A DNA stretch of 44,037 nt, taken from assembly GCA_017643305.1 (NCBI GenBank), contig JAEPNQ010000026.1, positions 1 through 44,037 on the forward strand. The letters are read 5' to 3'. The position numbers and the translations under genes were made by a program. The notes below the pieces were generated by a model that made no database searches, had not been told where the DNA came from, and was given only the letters and a program-made list of their open reading frames with translations. Shown here piece by piece: positions 15,101 through 24,797 of the stretch (the first letter of the stretch is position 1; every line of letters starts with the position of its first letter). The DNA is from Marinibacterium sp. Lineage in GTDB: Bacteria; Pseudomonadota; Alphaproteobacteria; Rhodobacterales; Rhodobacteraceae.

Positions 15101-15970
15101 ATGGACCTGAATTCTCGGATCAAAACAGCCGTCGAGCAGAGCATTCTGCGGGCGCAATCTCAGCCCTCTCCGGTCAAGCTGGCCGAGGCGCTGGAACACG
15201 CAGTTCTGCCGGGTGGGGCGCGGGTAAGACCGACCATCTTGTTGTCGGTTGCACTTGCTTGTGGGGATGACAAGCCCCAGATGGCCGATGCAGCCGCGGC
15301 TGCGCTGGAAATCATCCATTGCGCCAGCCTTGTGCATGACGATCTGCCCTGTTTCGACAATGCGGATATTCGCCGGGGCAAGCCGACTGTGCATCTGGCA
15401 TATTCTGAGCCCTTGGCTGTGCTGACAGGTGACAGCCTGATTGTCATGGCCTTTGATGTGTTGACGCGCGCCGGCGCTGTGGATGCCGAACGTGCTCTGG
15501 CCTTGCTGGGAATTCTGTCTCGGCAGACTGGGATGCCGCATGGCATCTGCGCCGGGCAAGGCTGGGAAAGTGAGTCCGAAATTGATTTGAGCGCCTACCA
15601 TCGCTCCAAGACCGGCGCGCTTTTTGTAGCAGCCACACAGATGGGCGCAGCGGCAGCTGGCCATGATCCTGAGCAATGGGAAGAATTGGGCGCCCGAATC
15701 GGAGAGGCCTATCAGGTCGCCGATGATTTGCGTGACGCTCTGTGTGACGAAGAAACACTGGGCAAGCCCGTAGGGCAGGATAACATCAACGCCCGGCCCA
15801 ATGCGGTGGACCAGTTGGGGGTGCGGGGCGCTGTGACCCGGCTGACCGATATTCTGAGCGGGGCAATTGCCTCGATCCCCTCCTGCCCGGGTGAGGCGAT
15901 GCTGGCGCAGCTCGTGCGCAAACAGGCCGAGGCGCTGACCCCGATGGTGCCGTCGGTGGCGCGTGTATAA
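15101..15970 (+). CDS. crtE: Geranylgeranyl diphosphate synthase CrtE
   Basis: This 289-aa trans-prenyltransferase makes GGPP for carotenoids and for the bacteriochlorophyll tail. The first Asp-rich motif is in SLVHDDLPCFDNADIRRGKP and the second in YQVADDLRDALCDEETLGKP. PGGARVRPTILL is the IPP-binding region near residue 40. It is followed 2 nt later by crtF, and is divergent from crtD across the PpsR-type sites. The ribosome-binding site is weak. Confidence 0.95.
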   Translation: MDLNSRIKTAVEQSILRAQSQPSPVKLAEALEHAVLPGGARVRPTILLSVALACGDDKPQMADAAAAALEIIHCASLVHDDLPCFDNADIRRGKPTVHLAYSEPLAVLTGDSLIVMAFDVLTRAGAVDAERALALLGILSRQTGMPHGICAGQGWESESEIDLSAYHRSKTGALFVAATQMGAAAAGHDPEQWEELGARIGEAYQVADDLRDALCDEETLGKPVGQDNINARPNAVDQLGVRGAVTRLTDILSGAIASIPSCPGEAMLAQLVRKQAEALTPMVPSVARV

Positions 15971-15972
15971 CC

Positions 15973-17103
15973 ATGGCGTGGGCGCTGGCTGGGCCATGGT
16001 TTGGGTCGCTGGAGGCATCAGTCAACGACCTGATAGCGCGGCCTGACATCCAGTCCCGTCTGGCGCATTTGCCCGTGGCGCGCTGGTTTGCGCGCCGGGA
16101 TGGTGCTGAGATTTTCCAGATTATTCAGGGGTTTGTATCCAGTCAGGTGGTCACGGCTCTGGTGCAGTTGAACGTGTTCGATCGCCTTGCACGTGGTGGT
16201 ATGACAGCTGATGCGCTTGGCGCAGAGCTGGGGGTGGACCCCGATCGGCTTGCTGTGTTCCTTCAGGCCGGGGCAGCGTTGCAGCTGCTGCGACGGCGCT
16301 CGGGTGGCGTCTATTGTCTGTCGCGTAAGGGCGCGGCGCTGCGCGGGGTCCCGGGCCTAACCGATATGATCCTGCATCACGCTGCGTTTCTACGGGATCT
16401 GGAGGATCCGGTGGGCTTGATACAGGGCAGGACCGATACGGCCTTGTCAAAGTTCTGGCCATACGTCCTGAACCCCGATGTGGTGGGGCAGGGTGAAGCC
16501 GCGCGCTATTCTCACCTGATGGCGCAAAGCCAGGCGCTGGTGGCCGAGGACACGCTGCGACAGGTACGTCTGGAATCTGTTCGGCATCTCATGGATGTGG
16601 GTGGGGGCAGTGGCGCGTTTCTCAGCGCGGTGGCGGCCCGCTATGACAGGATTGGTCTAACGCTGTTTGACCTGCCCCAAACCCGGGCCGCCGCGCAGGC
16701 GAATCTGGCGCAGGCCGGGCTGACGCAACGAGTGGCGCAGGTTGATGGTAGCTTCAAAGCCGACGCTCTGCCATCAGGGGCGGATACGATCAGCCTGGTT
16801 CGCGTGCTTTACGATCACGGCGAAGATACGGTGCGCAATCTGTTGGCCAAGGTCTATGCCGCTTTGCCTCCGGGTGGCCGCATCTTGATTTCAGAGCCGA
16901 TGTCAGGCGGACGGCGTCCCGATCCGATCACAGACGTGTATTTTGCGCTTTACACAATGGCCATGGGAACCGGGCGGACACGGTCGGCAGAAACCATTGC
17001 TTCCCTGCTGACGGCCGCTGGATTTGAGGCGATCAAGGTGCCCCGCCCGATCCGCAGCTATGTCACGCGCGTGGTCCTTGCCAGAAAGCCGCTGTCGGCT
17101 TGA
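15973..17103 (+). CDS. crtF: Hydroxyneurosporene O-methyltransferase CrtF
   Basis: This 376-aa SAM-dependent O-methyltransferase methylates the C1 hydroxyl made by CrtC. The N-terminal winged-helix dimerisation domain includes FVSSQVVTALVQLNVFDRLA. The SAM motif is LMDVGGGSGAFLSAVAARYD (about residue 210). Later motifs are ISLVRVLYDHGEDTVRNLL (catalytic His region) and GGRILISEP. It starts 2 nt after crtE and ends just before the bchC promoter, so crtEF and bchCXYZ-puf may also be linked by readthrough, as in Rhodobacter superoperons. Confidence 0.94.
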   Translation: MAWALAGPWFGSLEASVNDLIARPDIQSRLAHLPVARWFARRDGAEIFQIIQGFVSSQVVTALVQLNVFDRLARGGMTADALGAELGVDPDRLAVFLQAGAALQLLRRRSGGVYCLSRKGAALRGVPGLTDMILHHAAFLRDLEDPVGLIQGRTDTALSKFWPYVLNPDVVGQGEAARYSHLMAQSQALVAEDTLRQVRLESVRHLMDVGGGSGAFLSAVAARYDRIGLTLFDLPQTRAAAQANLAQAGLTQRVAQVDGSFKADALPSGADTISLVRVLYDHGEDTVRNLLAKVYAALPPGGRILISEPMSGGRRPDPITDVYFALYTMAMGTGRTRSAETIASLLTAAGFEAIKVPRPIRSYVTRVVLARKPLSA

Positions 17104-17115
17104 GCGAACATTAAC

Positions 17116-17133
17116 TGTCAATTGAGGTTGACA
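17116..17133. promoter_or_regulatory. PpsR/CrtJ-type operator 1 of bchC
   Basis: TGTCAATTGAGGTTGACA fits TGT-N12-ACA with exact arms TGTCAA/TTGACA. The right arm TTGACA (17128-17133) also reads as a sigma-70 -35 box, with TACTGT 16 bp downstream (17150-17155) as a possible -10. Confidence 0.75.
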
Positions 17134-17141
17134 GAATTTTG

Positions 17142-17159
17142 TGTAAGTTTACTGTGACG
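17142..17159. promoter_or_regulatory. PpsR/CrtJ-type operator 2 of bchC
   Basis: TGTAAGTTTACTGTGACG fits TGT-N12-ACG. It is exactly 8 bp from operator 1 and covers the candidate -10 box. Two sites 8 bp apart over -35 and -10 is the arrangement described for the Rhodobacter capsulatus bchC promoter, where CrtJ binds cooperatively. Confidence 0.6.
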
Positions 17160-17216
17160 GTATGGAATCCCTTCTAGGTCTTAGGCCAAGAAGAAAGGGA
17201 CAGGGAGTTTGTTACA

Positions 17217-18155
17217 GTGAAGTCACCTGCTGTTATTTTGCACGGAGCCAAGAGCTTGTCGGTCGCGCCGGTGACTCTGAAAGCTCCGACATCGACAGAT
17301 TTGGTGGTGGAAACGCGCTACTCCGCTGTGTCCAGTGGAACCGAAAAACTGTTCTGGAGCGGGGACATGCCGCCGTTTCCCGGCATGGGCTATCCGCTCG
17401 TCCCCGGTTATGAAACCGTGGGCGAGGTTGTCGAAGTTGGCCGTGACTGTCAGCATAAGGTTGGCGATATGGTCTTCGTGCCTGGTGCCGCCTGCTATGA
17501 GGATGCGCATGGTCTTTTTGGTGGCTCATCCCGTCGGATTGTTACCGCCGCCGACCGAGTAACACCGATTGATGCGTCCTGTTCGGCCGAAATGACACTG
17601 CTGGCGCTGGCCGCCACAGCCCGCCACTCCATGGCTGGACTTCGCCACTTAATGCCAGAATTGATTGTTGGTCATGGCGTTGTCGGTCGCCTGCTTGCGC
17701 GGCTGACGTTGGCTGCTGGCGCGCCGGCCCCAGTAGTTTGGGAACTCGATCCGGCTCGGCGCGAAGGGGCCAACGGGTACGCGGTGATCTCGCCCGATGC
17801 AGATGATCGTCGCGACTATGGCTGTATCTACGATGCTTCTGGCGACAGCGGCATTCTGAACACACTGGTCGCGCGCCTGGCGCGGGGCGGTGAGATCGTA
17901 CTGGCTGGGTTTTATGCCCAAGCGCTCAGCTTTGCATTCCCGCCGGCGTTCATGAAAGAGGCGCGGCTGCGCATTGCGGCGGAATGGACTCCAGATGACA
18001 TGCGTGCGACCCGGTCGCTTGTGGAAAGTGGAACGCTGTCGCTGGACGGGCTGATCAGCCACATCGCCAAAGCAGAACGTGCGACGACCGCCTATAGCAC
18101 AGCCTTTGAAGATCCAACTTGTTTGAAACTGGTTCTCGATTGGGAGGGGACATGA
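17217..18155 (+). CDS. bchC: 3-(1-hydroxyethyl) bacteriochlorophyllide a dehydrogenase BchC
   Basis: This 312-aa zinc-independent MDR-type dehydrogenase oxidises the C3 hydroxyethyl group made by BchF to acetyl. Typical BchC blocks are [40 protein letters not shown] and [15 protein letters not shown] (Rossmann dinucleotide region). The start is GTG at 17217, about 11 nt after GGGAG; no better start gives the conserved [13 protein letters not shown]-terminus. It begins the bchCXYZ-pufQBALMC-(dxs) transcription unit, behind two PpsR-type sites. Confidence 0.94.
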   Translation: MKSPAVILHGAKSLSVAPVTLKAPTSTDLVVETRYSAVSSGTEKLFWSGDMPPFPGMGYPLVPGYETVGEVVEVGRDCQHKVGDMVFVPGAACYEDAHGLFGGSSRRIVTAADRVTPIDASCSAEMTLLALAATARHSMAGLRHLMPELIVGHGVVGRLLARLTLAAGAPAPVVWELDPARREGANGYAVISPDADDRRDYGCIYDASGDSGILNTLVARLARGGEIVLAGFYAQALSFAFPPAFMKEARLRIAAEWTPDDMRATRSLVESGTLSLDGLISHIAKAERATTAYSTAFEDPTCLKLVLDWEGT

Positions 18156-19153
18156 AAGACGATGTGCCCAACCTGAAAGATTTCGATGAGCGTCTGCGCG
18201 AAGAAGCCCATCAGGATCTGGCGGATGTTCTGCCGGCAGGAGAAATGAAGAAAACTCAAATCATCGCGATCTATGGAAAGGGTGGCATTGGTAAGTCCTT
18301 CACGCTGGCCAACCTCAGCCACGTCATGGCTGAGCAGGGCAAGCGCGTTTTGCTGATTGGCTGCGATCCGAAATCTGACACAACATCCCTGCTGTTTGGG
18401 GGCAAGGCGTGTCCGACCATCATCGAAACCTCCACCCGCAAAAAGCTGGCGGGGGAAGAGGTGAAGATTGGCGATGTCTGCTTCAAACGCGGCGGCGTCT
18501 ACGCGATGGAGCTGGGCGGGCCTGAAGTGGGCCGTGGCTGTGGCGGACGCGGGATCATCCACGGTTTTGAATTGCTGGAAAAGCTGGGGTTCCACGACTG
18601 GGACTTTGATTATGTCCTGCTGGATTTCCTGGGTGACGTTGTTTGCGGTGGCTTCGGCCTGCCGATCGCCCGTGACATGGCGCAGAAGGTAATTCTTGTA
18701 GGGTCGAATGACCTCCAGTCGCTCTACGTGGCCAACAACGTGTGTTCGGCGGTGGAATACTTCCGCAAGCTGGGCGGCAATGTGGGCGTCGCTGGGCTGG
18801 TCGTGAATAAGGATGATGGCAGCGGCGAGGCGCAGGCCTTTGCCGACGCGGTCGATATTCCGGTATTGGCCTCAATCCCACAGGATGACGACCTGCGTAA
18901 GAAATCAGCAAATTATCAGATTGTTGGTACGCAAAGCAGCCAGTGGGGCCCATTGTTTGCCGCGCTGGGTGTGAATGTGGCCGAAGCCCCGCCAGTTCGT
19001 CCGGCACCATTGGATCAGGACGGATTGCTTGGCCTGTTTGATGGCAAGGAAACCGGCGCTGGGATCGAACTAGTGCCGGCCACCGATCAGGACATGCGCG
19101 GTAAAAACGCAGCGCCAAAAGCATCTCTTGAAGTGGTGTACGACGACGCATGA
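18152..19153 (+). CDS. bchX: Chlorophyllide reductase iron protein BchX
   Basis: This 333-aa NifH-like ATPase delivers electrons to BchYZ for ring B reduction of chlorophyllide. P-loop [18 protein letters not shown] is at about residues 38-55. The two cluster-ligand cysteines are Cys130 (VGRGCGGRG) and Cys165 ([10 protein letters not shown]), which bridge a [4Fe-4S] cluster across the dimer. The ATG at 18152 overlaps the bchC stop (ATGA) and follows GGGAGGGG; the extra upstream frame is bchC sequence. Confidence 0.95.
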   Translation: MKDDVPNLKDFDERLREEAHQDLADVLPAGEMKKTQIIAIYGKGGIGKSFTLANLSHVMAEQGKRVLLIGCDPKSDTTSLLFGGKACPTIIETSTRKKLAGEEVKIGDVCFKRGGVYAMELGGPEVGRGCGGRGIIHGFELLEKLGFHDWDFDYVLLDFLGDVVCGGFGLPIARDMAQKVILVGSNDLQSLYVANNVCSAVEYFRKLGGNVGVAGLVVNKDDGSGEAQAFADAVDIPVLASIPQDDDLRKKSANYQIVGTQSSQWGPLFAALGVNVAEAPPVRPAPLDQDGLLGLFDGKETGAGIELVPATDQDMRGKNAAPKASLEVVYDDA

Positions 19154-20706
19154 CGGACGAAGTCACATACGACGACGCCGCACGGGCCGAAGTGATCGAA
19201 GGGCCACCGCGCACATCTGAGGCTCCGGTTGAGGAGGGGCTTGGTTGCCACTCCGGTTCCGAGATGGAAAAGGCTGCGCGTATGGCCGGGCAGTCCGAAT
19301 TGCTGGACCAGTATGCGCGCGATTACCCTCAGGGCCCACACGACAAACCGCAAAGCATGTGCCCGGCCTTTGGTTCCCTGCGGGTTGGGCTGCGGATGAA
19401 ACGCGTCGCAACAGTGCTCAGCGGCTCGGCCTGCTGCGTTTATGGCCTGACCTTTGTCAGCCATTTCTACGGTGCGCGCCGGTCCGTGGGCTATGTGCCG
19501 TTCAATTCAGAAACGCTGGTCACAGGCAAACTGTTTGAAGACATTCGCGAGTCGGTCTACGACCTTGCGGATCCTGAGAAATACGATGCAATCGTCGTGA
19601 CGAACCTCTGTGTGCCAACCGCCAGCGGCGTGCCGCTGCGGCTGTTGTCGGATGAAATCAACGGTGTTCGGATCGTCGGGATCGATGTGCCAGGTTTTGG
19701 TATTCCGACCCATGCCGAGGCCAAGGACGTGCTGGCGGGCGCAATGCTGGCCTATGCGCGAGCTGAAATCGAAGCCGGACCGGTCGCCGCTCCCGAAGGC
19801 GAACGCGATGGACGGCCTTCCGTTACCTTGCTGGGCGAGATGTTTCCCGCAGATCCAATGATGATTGGTCAAATTCTGGCCCCGTTGGATCTGGCCGTCG
19901 GACCGGTTGTGCCCTGCCGCGAATGGCGTGAGTTATACGCTGCGCTGGATGGTGCTGCGGTGGCGGCGATCCATCCGTTCTACACCTCGGCTATCCGCGA
20001 ATTTGAAACTGCCGGTCGCCCGATCCTAGGCAGCGCGCCGGTGGGCGTAGCGGGAACCGAAGCCTGGCTGAACGGGCTGGGCGATATGTTCGGCTTGCCT
20101 GCGAAAAAGGTCGGCGCGGCCAAAAACGCGTTCTTGCCCGCCATCAGTGGCGCCTTGGCCGGATCGCAGATCAAAGGCACCGTCACCGTTTCGGGTTACG
20201 AAGGCAGTGAACTTTTGGTCGCGCGCCTGCTGATTGAAAGCGGAGCGGATGTTCCTTACGTAGGCACGGCCTGTCCGCGTACGCCTTATTCCGCCGCTGA
20301 TGCCGACTGGCTCAGCGCGCATGGGGCCAAGGTGCAGTTCCGCGCGTCGCTGGAACAAGATTGTGCAGCGATGGAAGGGATCAGACCAGATCTGGCCATC
20401 GGGACGACTCCGGTGGTCCAAAAGGCCAAGGAACTGGGGATTCCCGGACTGTATTTCACGAACCTCATTTCGGCCCGTCCTCTGATGGGGCCTGCTGGCG
20501 CAGGGTCGCTGGCACAGGTCGTAAACGCCGCCATCGGTAACAAGGGCCGGATGGACCGGATGCGCGATTTCTTCGAAGACGTGGGCGCCGGCGAAACGGC
20601 GGGCGTTTGGGAAGGCAGCCCGAACCTGCGGCCAGAATTCCGTGCGCTCCACCAGAAGAAACTGGAACGCAAGGCCAAGGCAGCAAAAGCGGCGGAGATG
20701 ATCTGA
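19150..20706 (+). CDS. bchY: Chlorophyllide reductase subunit BchY
   Basis: This 518-aa NifD-like subunit of chlorophyllide a reductase (COR) holds a [4Fe-4S] cluster and part of the substrate site. Cysteines in conserved positions appear in [29 protein letters not shown] and [34 protein letters not shown] and [18 protein letters not shown] are also family-typical. The N-terminus has about 50 variable residues. It overlaps bchX (ATGA) and bchZ (TGATG). Confidence 0.95.
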   Translation: MTDEVTYDDAARAEVIEGPPRTSEAPVEEGLGCHSGSEMEKAARMAGQSELLDQYARDYPQGPHDKPQSMCPAFGSLRVGLRMKRVATVLSGSACCVYGLTFVSHFYGARRSVGYVPFNSETLVTGKLFEDIRESVYDLADPEKYDAIVVTNLCVPTASGVPLRLLSDEINGVRIVGIDVPGFGIPTHAEAKDVLAGAMLAYARAEIEAGPVAAPEGERDGRPSVTLLGEMFPADPMMIGQILAPLDLAVGPVVPCREWRELYAALDGAAVAAIHPFYTSAIREFETAGRPILGSAPVGVAGTEAWLNGLGDMFGLPAKKVGAAKNAFLPAISGALAGSQIKGTVTVSGYEGSELLVARLLIESGADVPYVGTACPRTPYSAADADWLSAHGAKVQFRASLEQDCAAMEGIRPDLAIGTTPVVQKAKELGIPGLYFTNLISARPLMGPAGAGSLAQVVNAAIGNKGRMDRMRDFFEDVGAGETAGVWEGSPNLRPEFRALHQKKLERKAKAAKAAEMI

Positions 20707-22193
20707 TGCTGATCCAGGATCATGATCGGGCCGGGGGCTATTGGGGCGCAGTTTACGCGTTCTGTGCTGTCAAAGGCCTGCAGGTCGTGATTGATGGGCC
20801 GGTCGGATGCGAAAACCTGCCAGTCACTTCTGTGCTGCACTACACTGACGCACTGCCGCCGCATGAATTGCCCATCGTTGTCACCGGGCTTGGTGAAGAA
20901 GAACTGGGCCGTGACGGGACCGAGGAAGCGATGAAGCGCGCCTGGGGCACTCTGGACCCTGCGTTGCCGGCTGTGGTGGTCACAGGATCGATCGCGGAAA
21001 TGATCGGTGGCGGGGTCACACCGCAAGGTACCAACATTCAACGCTTCCTGCCGCGTACGATTGACGAGGATCAATGGGAAGCTGCCGACCGGGCGATGAC
21101 CTGGATCTTTACCGAATTTGGCATGACCAAGGGTCGGATGCCGAAAGAAGCCAAGCGCGAAGAGGGCGCCAAACCGCGCGTCAATATCCTCGGTCCGATG
21201 TATGGCACATTTAACATGCCTTCGGACCTGGCCGAGATCCGGCGCCTGGTTGAAGGTATTGGCGCCGAGATCAACATGGTCATGCCGTTGGGCGCTCATC
21301 TGGCCGAGATGCGCGATCTGGTGAATGCCGATGTCAATGTCGTGATGTACCGCGAATTTGGTCGCGGGCTGGCTGAGGTGCTGGGCAAACCCTATCTGCA
21401 GGCACCGGTCGGCGTAGAGTCCACCACCAAGTTCCTTCGCAAGTTGGGAGAGCTGACCGGGCTTGACCCCGAACCGTTCATTCAGCGCGAAAAGCATTCC
21501 ACCATCAAACCAGTCTGGGATCTGTGGCGGTCGGTGACACAAGATTTCTTTGCCACCGCATCCTTTGCCGTAGTGGCCAATGAAACGTATGCCCGTGGTT
21601 TGCGGCTCTATCTGGAAGATGACCTGGGCCTGCCTTGCGCCTTTGCCGTGGCACGATCTGCAGGTACCAAGACAGACAACGACCAGGTACGTGCGCTGAT
21701 TGGTCAGAAACGACCGCTCGTCGTGTTCGGTAGCATCAATGAGAAAATGTATCTTGCCGAGCTAAAGGGCGGGTTTGGCCCCAGCGCAGCGTTCATCCCG
21801 GCCAGCTTCCCCGGCGCGGCCATCCGGAGGGCCACGGGCACGCCGTTCATGGGCTATGCCGGGGCAACTTACGTTCTTCAGGAACTGTGCAACGGGCTTT
21901 TTGATGCGCTGTTCCACATTCTGCCGCTGGGCAGTGAAATGGATGACGGGGCTGCCACGCCAACTCCACTGCGCCGCGATCTGCCCTGGGATGAAGAAGC
22001 CAACGCCGCATTGGAACGCGTTCTGGCCAGCCATCCGGTCTTGACCCGAATCTCAGCTGCAAAATCGCTGCGCGACGCAGCGGAAGACGCTGCTCTGAAA
22101 AACGGGGACACCCGCGTACATGCCAGCACCGTCGCGGCGCTGGCCCCCATCACCTCAACACAGAACAACGCCGTACAAGGAGGTAACGCATGA
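20706..22193 (+). CDS. bchZ: Chlorophyllide reductase subunit BchZ
   Basis: This 495-aa NifK-like subunit completes the COR catalytic heterotetramer with BchY. Conserved segments include [20 protein letters not shown] with [20 protein letters not shown] (cluster Cys), [20 protein letters not shown] and [20 protein letters not shown]. The start is ATG 20706, overlapping the bchY stop by one base, so the frame upstream of it is bchY. Its end overlaps pufQ and includes a perfect ribosome-binding site (AAGGAGGT) for pufQ. Confidence 0.95.
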   Translation: MLIQDHDRAGGYWGAVYAFCAVKGLQVVIDGPVGCENLPVTSVLHYTDALPPHELPIVVTGLGEEELGRDGTEEAMKRAWGTLDPALPAVVVTGSIAEMIGGGVTPQGTNIQRFLPRTIDEDQWEAADRAMTWIFTEFGMTKGRMPKEAKREEGAKPRVNILGPMYGTFNMPSDLAEIRRLVEGIGAEINMVMPLGAHLAEMRDLVNADVNVVMYREFGRGLAEVLGKPYLQAPVGVESTTKFLRKLGELTGLDPEPFIQREKHSTIKPVWDLWRSVTQDFFATASFAVVANETYARGLRLYLEDDLGLPCAFAVARSAGTKTDNDQVRALIGQKRPLVVFGSINEKMYLAELKGGFGPSAAFIPASFPGAAIRRATGTPFMGYAGATYVLQELCNGLFDALFHILPLGSEMDDGAATPTPLRRDLPWDEEANAALERVLASHPVLTRISAAKSLRDAAEDAALKNGDTRVHASTVAALAPITSTQNNAVQGGNA

Positions 22194-22423
22194 AAACAGC
22201 GATCCATTCCGACAGACCGGTCACAGGACCGGCGCGGCGGCGTGACAAGCGCACGCCAGAATTCATCATCTATTTTCTGTTCATCTTCGTCTTTGCCCTG
22301 CCGTTTGCGACCGTTGACTGGGTGGCGCAGGCGCTGAAGCGTCAGACGCTGAACCTGCACGGGCCGCTGGCCCGGGCCTGGGCTGAAGCAGATCGAGTTA
22401 CGCCTTTCATCTTTATGCGGTGA
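22190..22423 (+). CDS. pufQ: PufQ, bacteriochlorophyll synthesis/assembly factor
   Basis: This 77-aa protein has one membrane helix ([20 protein letters not shown]) followed by the PufQ-like tail [18 protein letters not shown]. In Rhodobacter, PufQ is needed for normal bacteriochlorophyll flow into photosynthetic complexes; its biochemical role is unresolved. Its ATG overlaps the bchZ stop and sits 6 nt after AAGGAGGT, one of the strongest ribosome-binding sites in the window. Position between bchZ and pufB is the standard one. Confidence 0.9.
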   Translation: MKTAIHSDRPVTGPARRRDKRTPEFIIYFLFIFVFALPFATVDWVAQALKRQTLNLHGPLARAWAEADRVTPFIFMR

Positions 22424-22436
22424 AGGCATCCGAGAT

Positions 22437-22458
22437 CCGGTTCGTGCAAGCGGACCGG
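22437..22458 (+). other. RNA hairpin between pufQ and pufB
   Basis: CCGGTTCG-TGCAAG-CGGACCGG forms an 8-bp stem (one G-U pair) with a 6-nt loop in the 84-nt pufQ-pufB spacer. In Rhodobacter the puf mRNA is cut in this spacer, and a hairpin here would protect the 5' end of the stable pufBA segment. Confidence 0.5.
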
Positions 22459-22507
22459 GACCCGGCCGCGGGGAATGCGGCGTCAGCGTAAGATCCGGAG
22501 GTTCCTT

Positions 22508-22657
22508 ATGGCTGATAACACCGACCTGTCCTTTACAGGTCTCAATGACGAGCAAGCTCAGGAATTGCATTCGGTCTATATGGGCGGCCTCTGGCTGTTC
22601 GTGATCATTGCATTGGTTGCACATATCGCAACCTACATCTGGGCTCCTTGGTTCTAA
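22508..22657 (+). CDS. pufB: Light-harvesting 1 beta polypeptide PufB
   Basis: This 49-aa LH1 beta chain has an acidic cytoplasmic head ([20 protein letters not shown]), His21, and one membrane helix with the bacteriochlorophyll-ligating His39 in [15 protein letters not shown]. The C-terminal WxPWF ending is typical. The ATG follows GGAGG at 6 nt. The upstream in-frame extension (from 22475) runs through the intercistronic hairpin region and is rejected. It pairs with PufA to form the LH1 ring. Confidence 0.96.
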   Translation: MADNTDLSFTGLNDEQAQELHSVYMGGLWLFVIIALVAHIATYIWAPWF

Positions 22658-22669
22658 GGAGCGTTGAAC

Positions 22670-22828
22670 ATGGCAAGTTTTTACAAAATCTGGCTCATCT
22701 TCGACCCGCGCCGCGTGTTTGTTGCACAGGGTGTGTTCCTTTTCCTGCTCGCGGCCATGATCCATCTCGTTGTGCTTAGCAGCGGGCTAAATTGGTTCGA
22801 AAACGCGGCCTCGACCGCCGGTTTCTGA
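22670..22828 (+). CDS. pufA: Light-harvesting 1 alpha polypeptide PufA
   Basis: This 52-aa protein begins [20 protein letters not shown] and has one membrane helix ([20 protein letters not shown]) with ligand His32 and Trp42 downstream. These are the LH1 alpha hallmarks (KIWxxFDPRRV, AxxxH, NW). The ATG is 7 nt after GGAG in the 12-nt gap from pufB. With PufB it binds paired bacteriochlorophylls absorbing near 870 nm. Confidence 0.95.
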   Translation: MASFYKIWLIFDPRRVFVAQGVFLFLLAAMIHLVVLSSGLNWFENAASTAGF

Positions 22829-22880
22829 TCAAGTCCCGCGCATGCTGTAAGGCGCGTGATGGCATGGACAAAAGCCAAGT

Positions 22881-22906
22881 CCGCGGGCGGCAGATGTCGC
22901 CCGCGG
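22881..22906 (+). other. RNA stabiliser hairpin between pufA and pufL
   Basis: CCGCGGGCG and CGCCCGCGG form a perfect 9-bp GC stem around an 8-nt loop, 52 nt after the pufA stop. In Rhodobacter, hairpins at this place block 3'-5' decay so that pufBA mRNA outlives pufLM, giving about 10-20 times more antenna than reaction centre. A smaller stem GATGG-ATC-CCATC follows at 22922-22934. Confidence 0.7.
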
Positions 22907-22964
22907 CAACCCGAAATATAAGATGGATCCCATCTCCATCAAACATCAGCGGAGCGACTAACCC

Positions 22965-23804
22965 ATGGCGATGTTGAGCTTTGAAAAGAAGTACCGAGTC
23001 CGAGGAGGTACGCTGATCGGCGGCGACCTGTTCGATTTCTGGGTCGGACCTTTTTATGTTGGATTCTTCGGGGTCACCACGACCTTCTTTGCGGCTCTGG
23101 GGACGATCCTGATTTTATGGGGCGCAGCGATGCAGGGGACATTCAACCCCTGGATCATTAACATCGCGCCACCAGATCTGAGTTATGGCTTGGGCATGGC
23201 CCCGCTGCAAGAAGGCGGGCTGTGGCAGATCATAACATTCTGCGCGGTCGGCGCCTTTGTCAGCTGGGCCCTACGCGAGGTCGAGATCTGCCGGAAGCTG
23301 GGCATGGGCTATCATGTGCCCTTTGCCTTCAGTTTCGCAATCCTGGCCTATGTGACCCTGGTAGTGTTTCGGCCCCTTCTGATGGGGGCTTGGGGGCACG
23401 GGTTCCCCTACGGAATCTTCAGCCATCTCGATTGGGTGTCTAACACCGGCTACGCCTACCTGCACTTCCACTATAACCCGGCCCACATGCTGGCGGTGAC
23501 GCTGTTTTTCACCACTACACTGGCCCTGGCGCTGCATGGCGCGCTGATCCTGTCGGCCGCCAACCCGGAGCCAGGCGAAGATATGAAGACGCCGGATCAC
23601 GAGGATACGTTTTTCCGCGATTTCATCGGCTATTCGATCGGCACACTGGGGATCCACCGGCTGGGCTTCCTTTTGGCGATCAACGCCGTGTTCTTCTCGG
23701 CCGTATGCATCATCATTTCGGGCCCGGTTTGGACCAAAGGCTGGCCGGAATGGTGGAACTGGTGGCTTGAGCTGCCGATTTGGCCAAGTCAGGTGGGGAT
23801 GTGA
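22965..23804 (+). CDS. pufL: Reaction centre subunit L (PufL)
   Basis: This 279-aa protein has five membrane helices. Ligands fall at the expected places, one above the usual mature numbering: His154 (accessory bacteriochlorophyll), His174 (special pair), His191 and His231 (non-haem iron). Glu213 and Asp214 correspond to the QB proton-delivery residues L212/L213. The start [20 protein letters not shown] is canonical. With PufM it forms the type II photochemical core in the cytoplasmic membrane. The pufL stop is 5 nt before the pufM ATG. Confidence 0.97.
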   Translation: MAMLSFEKKYRVRGGTLIGGDLFDFWVGPFYVGFFGVTTTFFAALGTILILWGAAMQGTFNPWIINIAPPDLSYGLGMAPLQEGGLWQIITFCAVGAFVSWALREVEICRKLGMGYHVPFAFSFAILAYVTLVVFRPLLMGAWGHGFPYGIFSHLDWVSNTGYAYLHFHYNPAHMLAVTLFFTTTLALALHGALILSAANPEPGEDMKTPDHEDTFFRDFIGYSIGTLGIHRLGFLLAINAVFFSAVCIIISGPVWTKGWPEWWNWWLELPIWPSQVGM

Positions 23805-23809
23805 TCATG

Positions 23810-24796
23810 ATGGTTGAGTATCAGAATATTTTCACACAAGTGCAGGTTCAGGGTCCGCCTGAAACCGGCATGGATGACAGTGGTGAGATGACGCGGGAGC
23901 GGATCTTCAAACCGCGGTTTTCCACCCTAGCTGGATGGGTCGGTAATGCCCAACTGGGACCGATCTATCTGGGCTGGACCGGCATTGTCAGCCTGTTTAC
24001 GGGCTGCCTGTGGCTGAACATCATCGGCCTCAACATGCTGGCGCAGGTGGGGTGGTCGATCCCTGAATTCCTGCGGCAACTGTTCTGGTTGGCTCTGGAG
24101 CCGCCCAGCCCGGAATACGGCCTGACTATGCCGCCGCTGAATGACGGCGGCTGGTACATCATTGCTAGCTTCTTTCTGCTGGTGTCGGTCTGTACATGGT
24201 GGCTGCGTACCTACCTGCTGGCCCAGGAACATAAGATGGGCAAGCACACAGCCTGGGCCTTTGCTGCCGCGATCTGGTTGTTCCTGGTATTGGGTCTGTT
24301 CCGGCCGATCCTGATGGGTTCTTGGTCTGAAGCGGTGCCATACGGGATCTTCCCGCATCTGGATTGGACCACGGCATTTTCGATCCGCTACGGCAACCTC
24401 TACTACAACCCGTTCCACTGCCTTTCGATTGTATTCCTGTATGGCTCCGTCCTGTTGTTCGCGATGCATGGCGCCACGATCCTGGCTGTCACCCGCTTTG
24501 GTGGTGACCGGGAACTGGAACAGATTGTGGACCGCGGCACCGCATCGGAACGCGCTGCGCTGTTCTGGCGCTGGACAATGGGGTTCAACGCAACGATGGA
24601 AGGCATCCATCGCTGGGCATGGTGGTTCGCAGTGCTGACACCTATCACCGGTGGCATCGGTATCCTGCTGACAGGCACCGTTGTCGACAACTGGTTCATC
24701 TGGGCTCAGGAGCACAATTTCGCGCCGGTTTATGACGGCTCGTATGGCTACGAAGCCTATGGCACCTACAACGACTTTATCGGGAAAGGGGAATAA
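23810..24796 (+). CDS. pufM: Reaction centre subunit M (PufM)
   Basis: This 328-aa five-helix partner of PufL. Counting from this start, His183 (accessory bacteriochlorophyll), His203 (special pair), His220 and His267 with Glu235 (iron ligands) are present. [16 protein letters not shown] is the canonical N-terminus, so I prefer the second of two adjacent ATGs (23807 is the alternative). No pufX follows; pufC begins 1 nt after the stop, as in PufC-containing Rhodobacterales. Confidence 0.97.
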   Translation: MVEYQNIFTQVQVQGPPETGMDDSGEMTRERIFKPRFSTLAGWVGNAQLGPIYLGWTGIVSLFTGCLWLNIIGLNMLAQVGWSIPEFLRQLFWLALEPPSPEYGLTMPPLNDGGWYIIASFFLLVSVCTWWLRTYLLAQEHKMGKHTAWAFAAAIWLFLVLGLFRPILMGSWSEAVPYGIFPHLDWTTAFSIRYGNLYYNPFHCLSIVFLYGSVLLFAMHGATILAVTRFGGDRELEQIVDRGTASERAALFWRWTMGFNATMEGIHRWAWWFAVLTPITGGIGILLTGTVVDNWFIWAQEHNFAPVYDGSYGYEAYGTYNDFIGKGE

Positions 24797-24797
24797 A

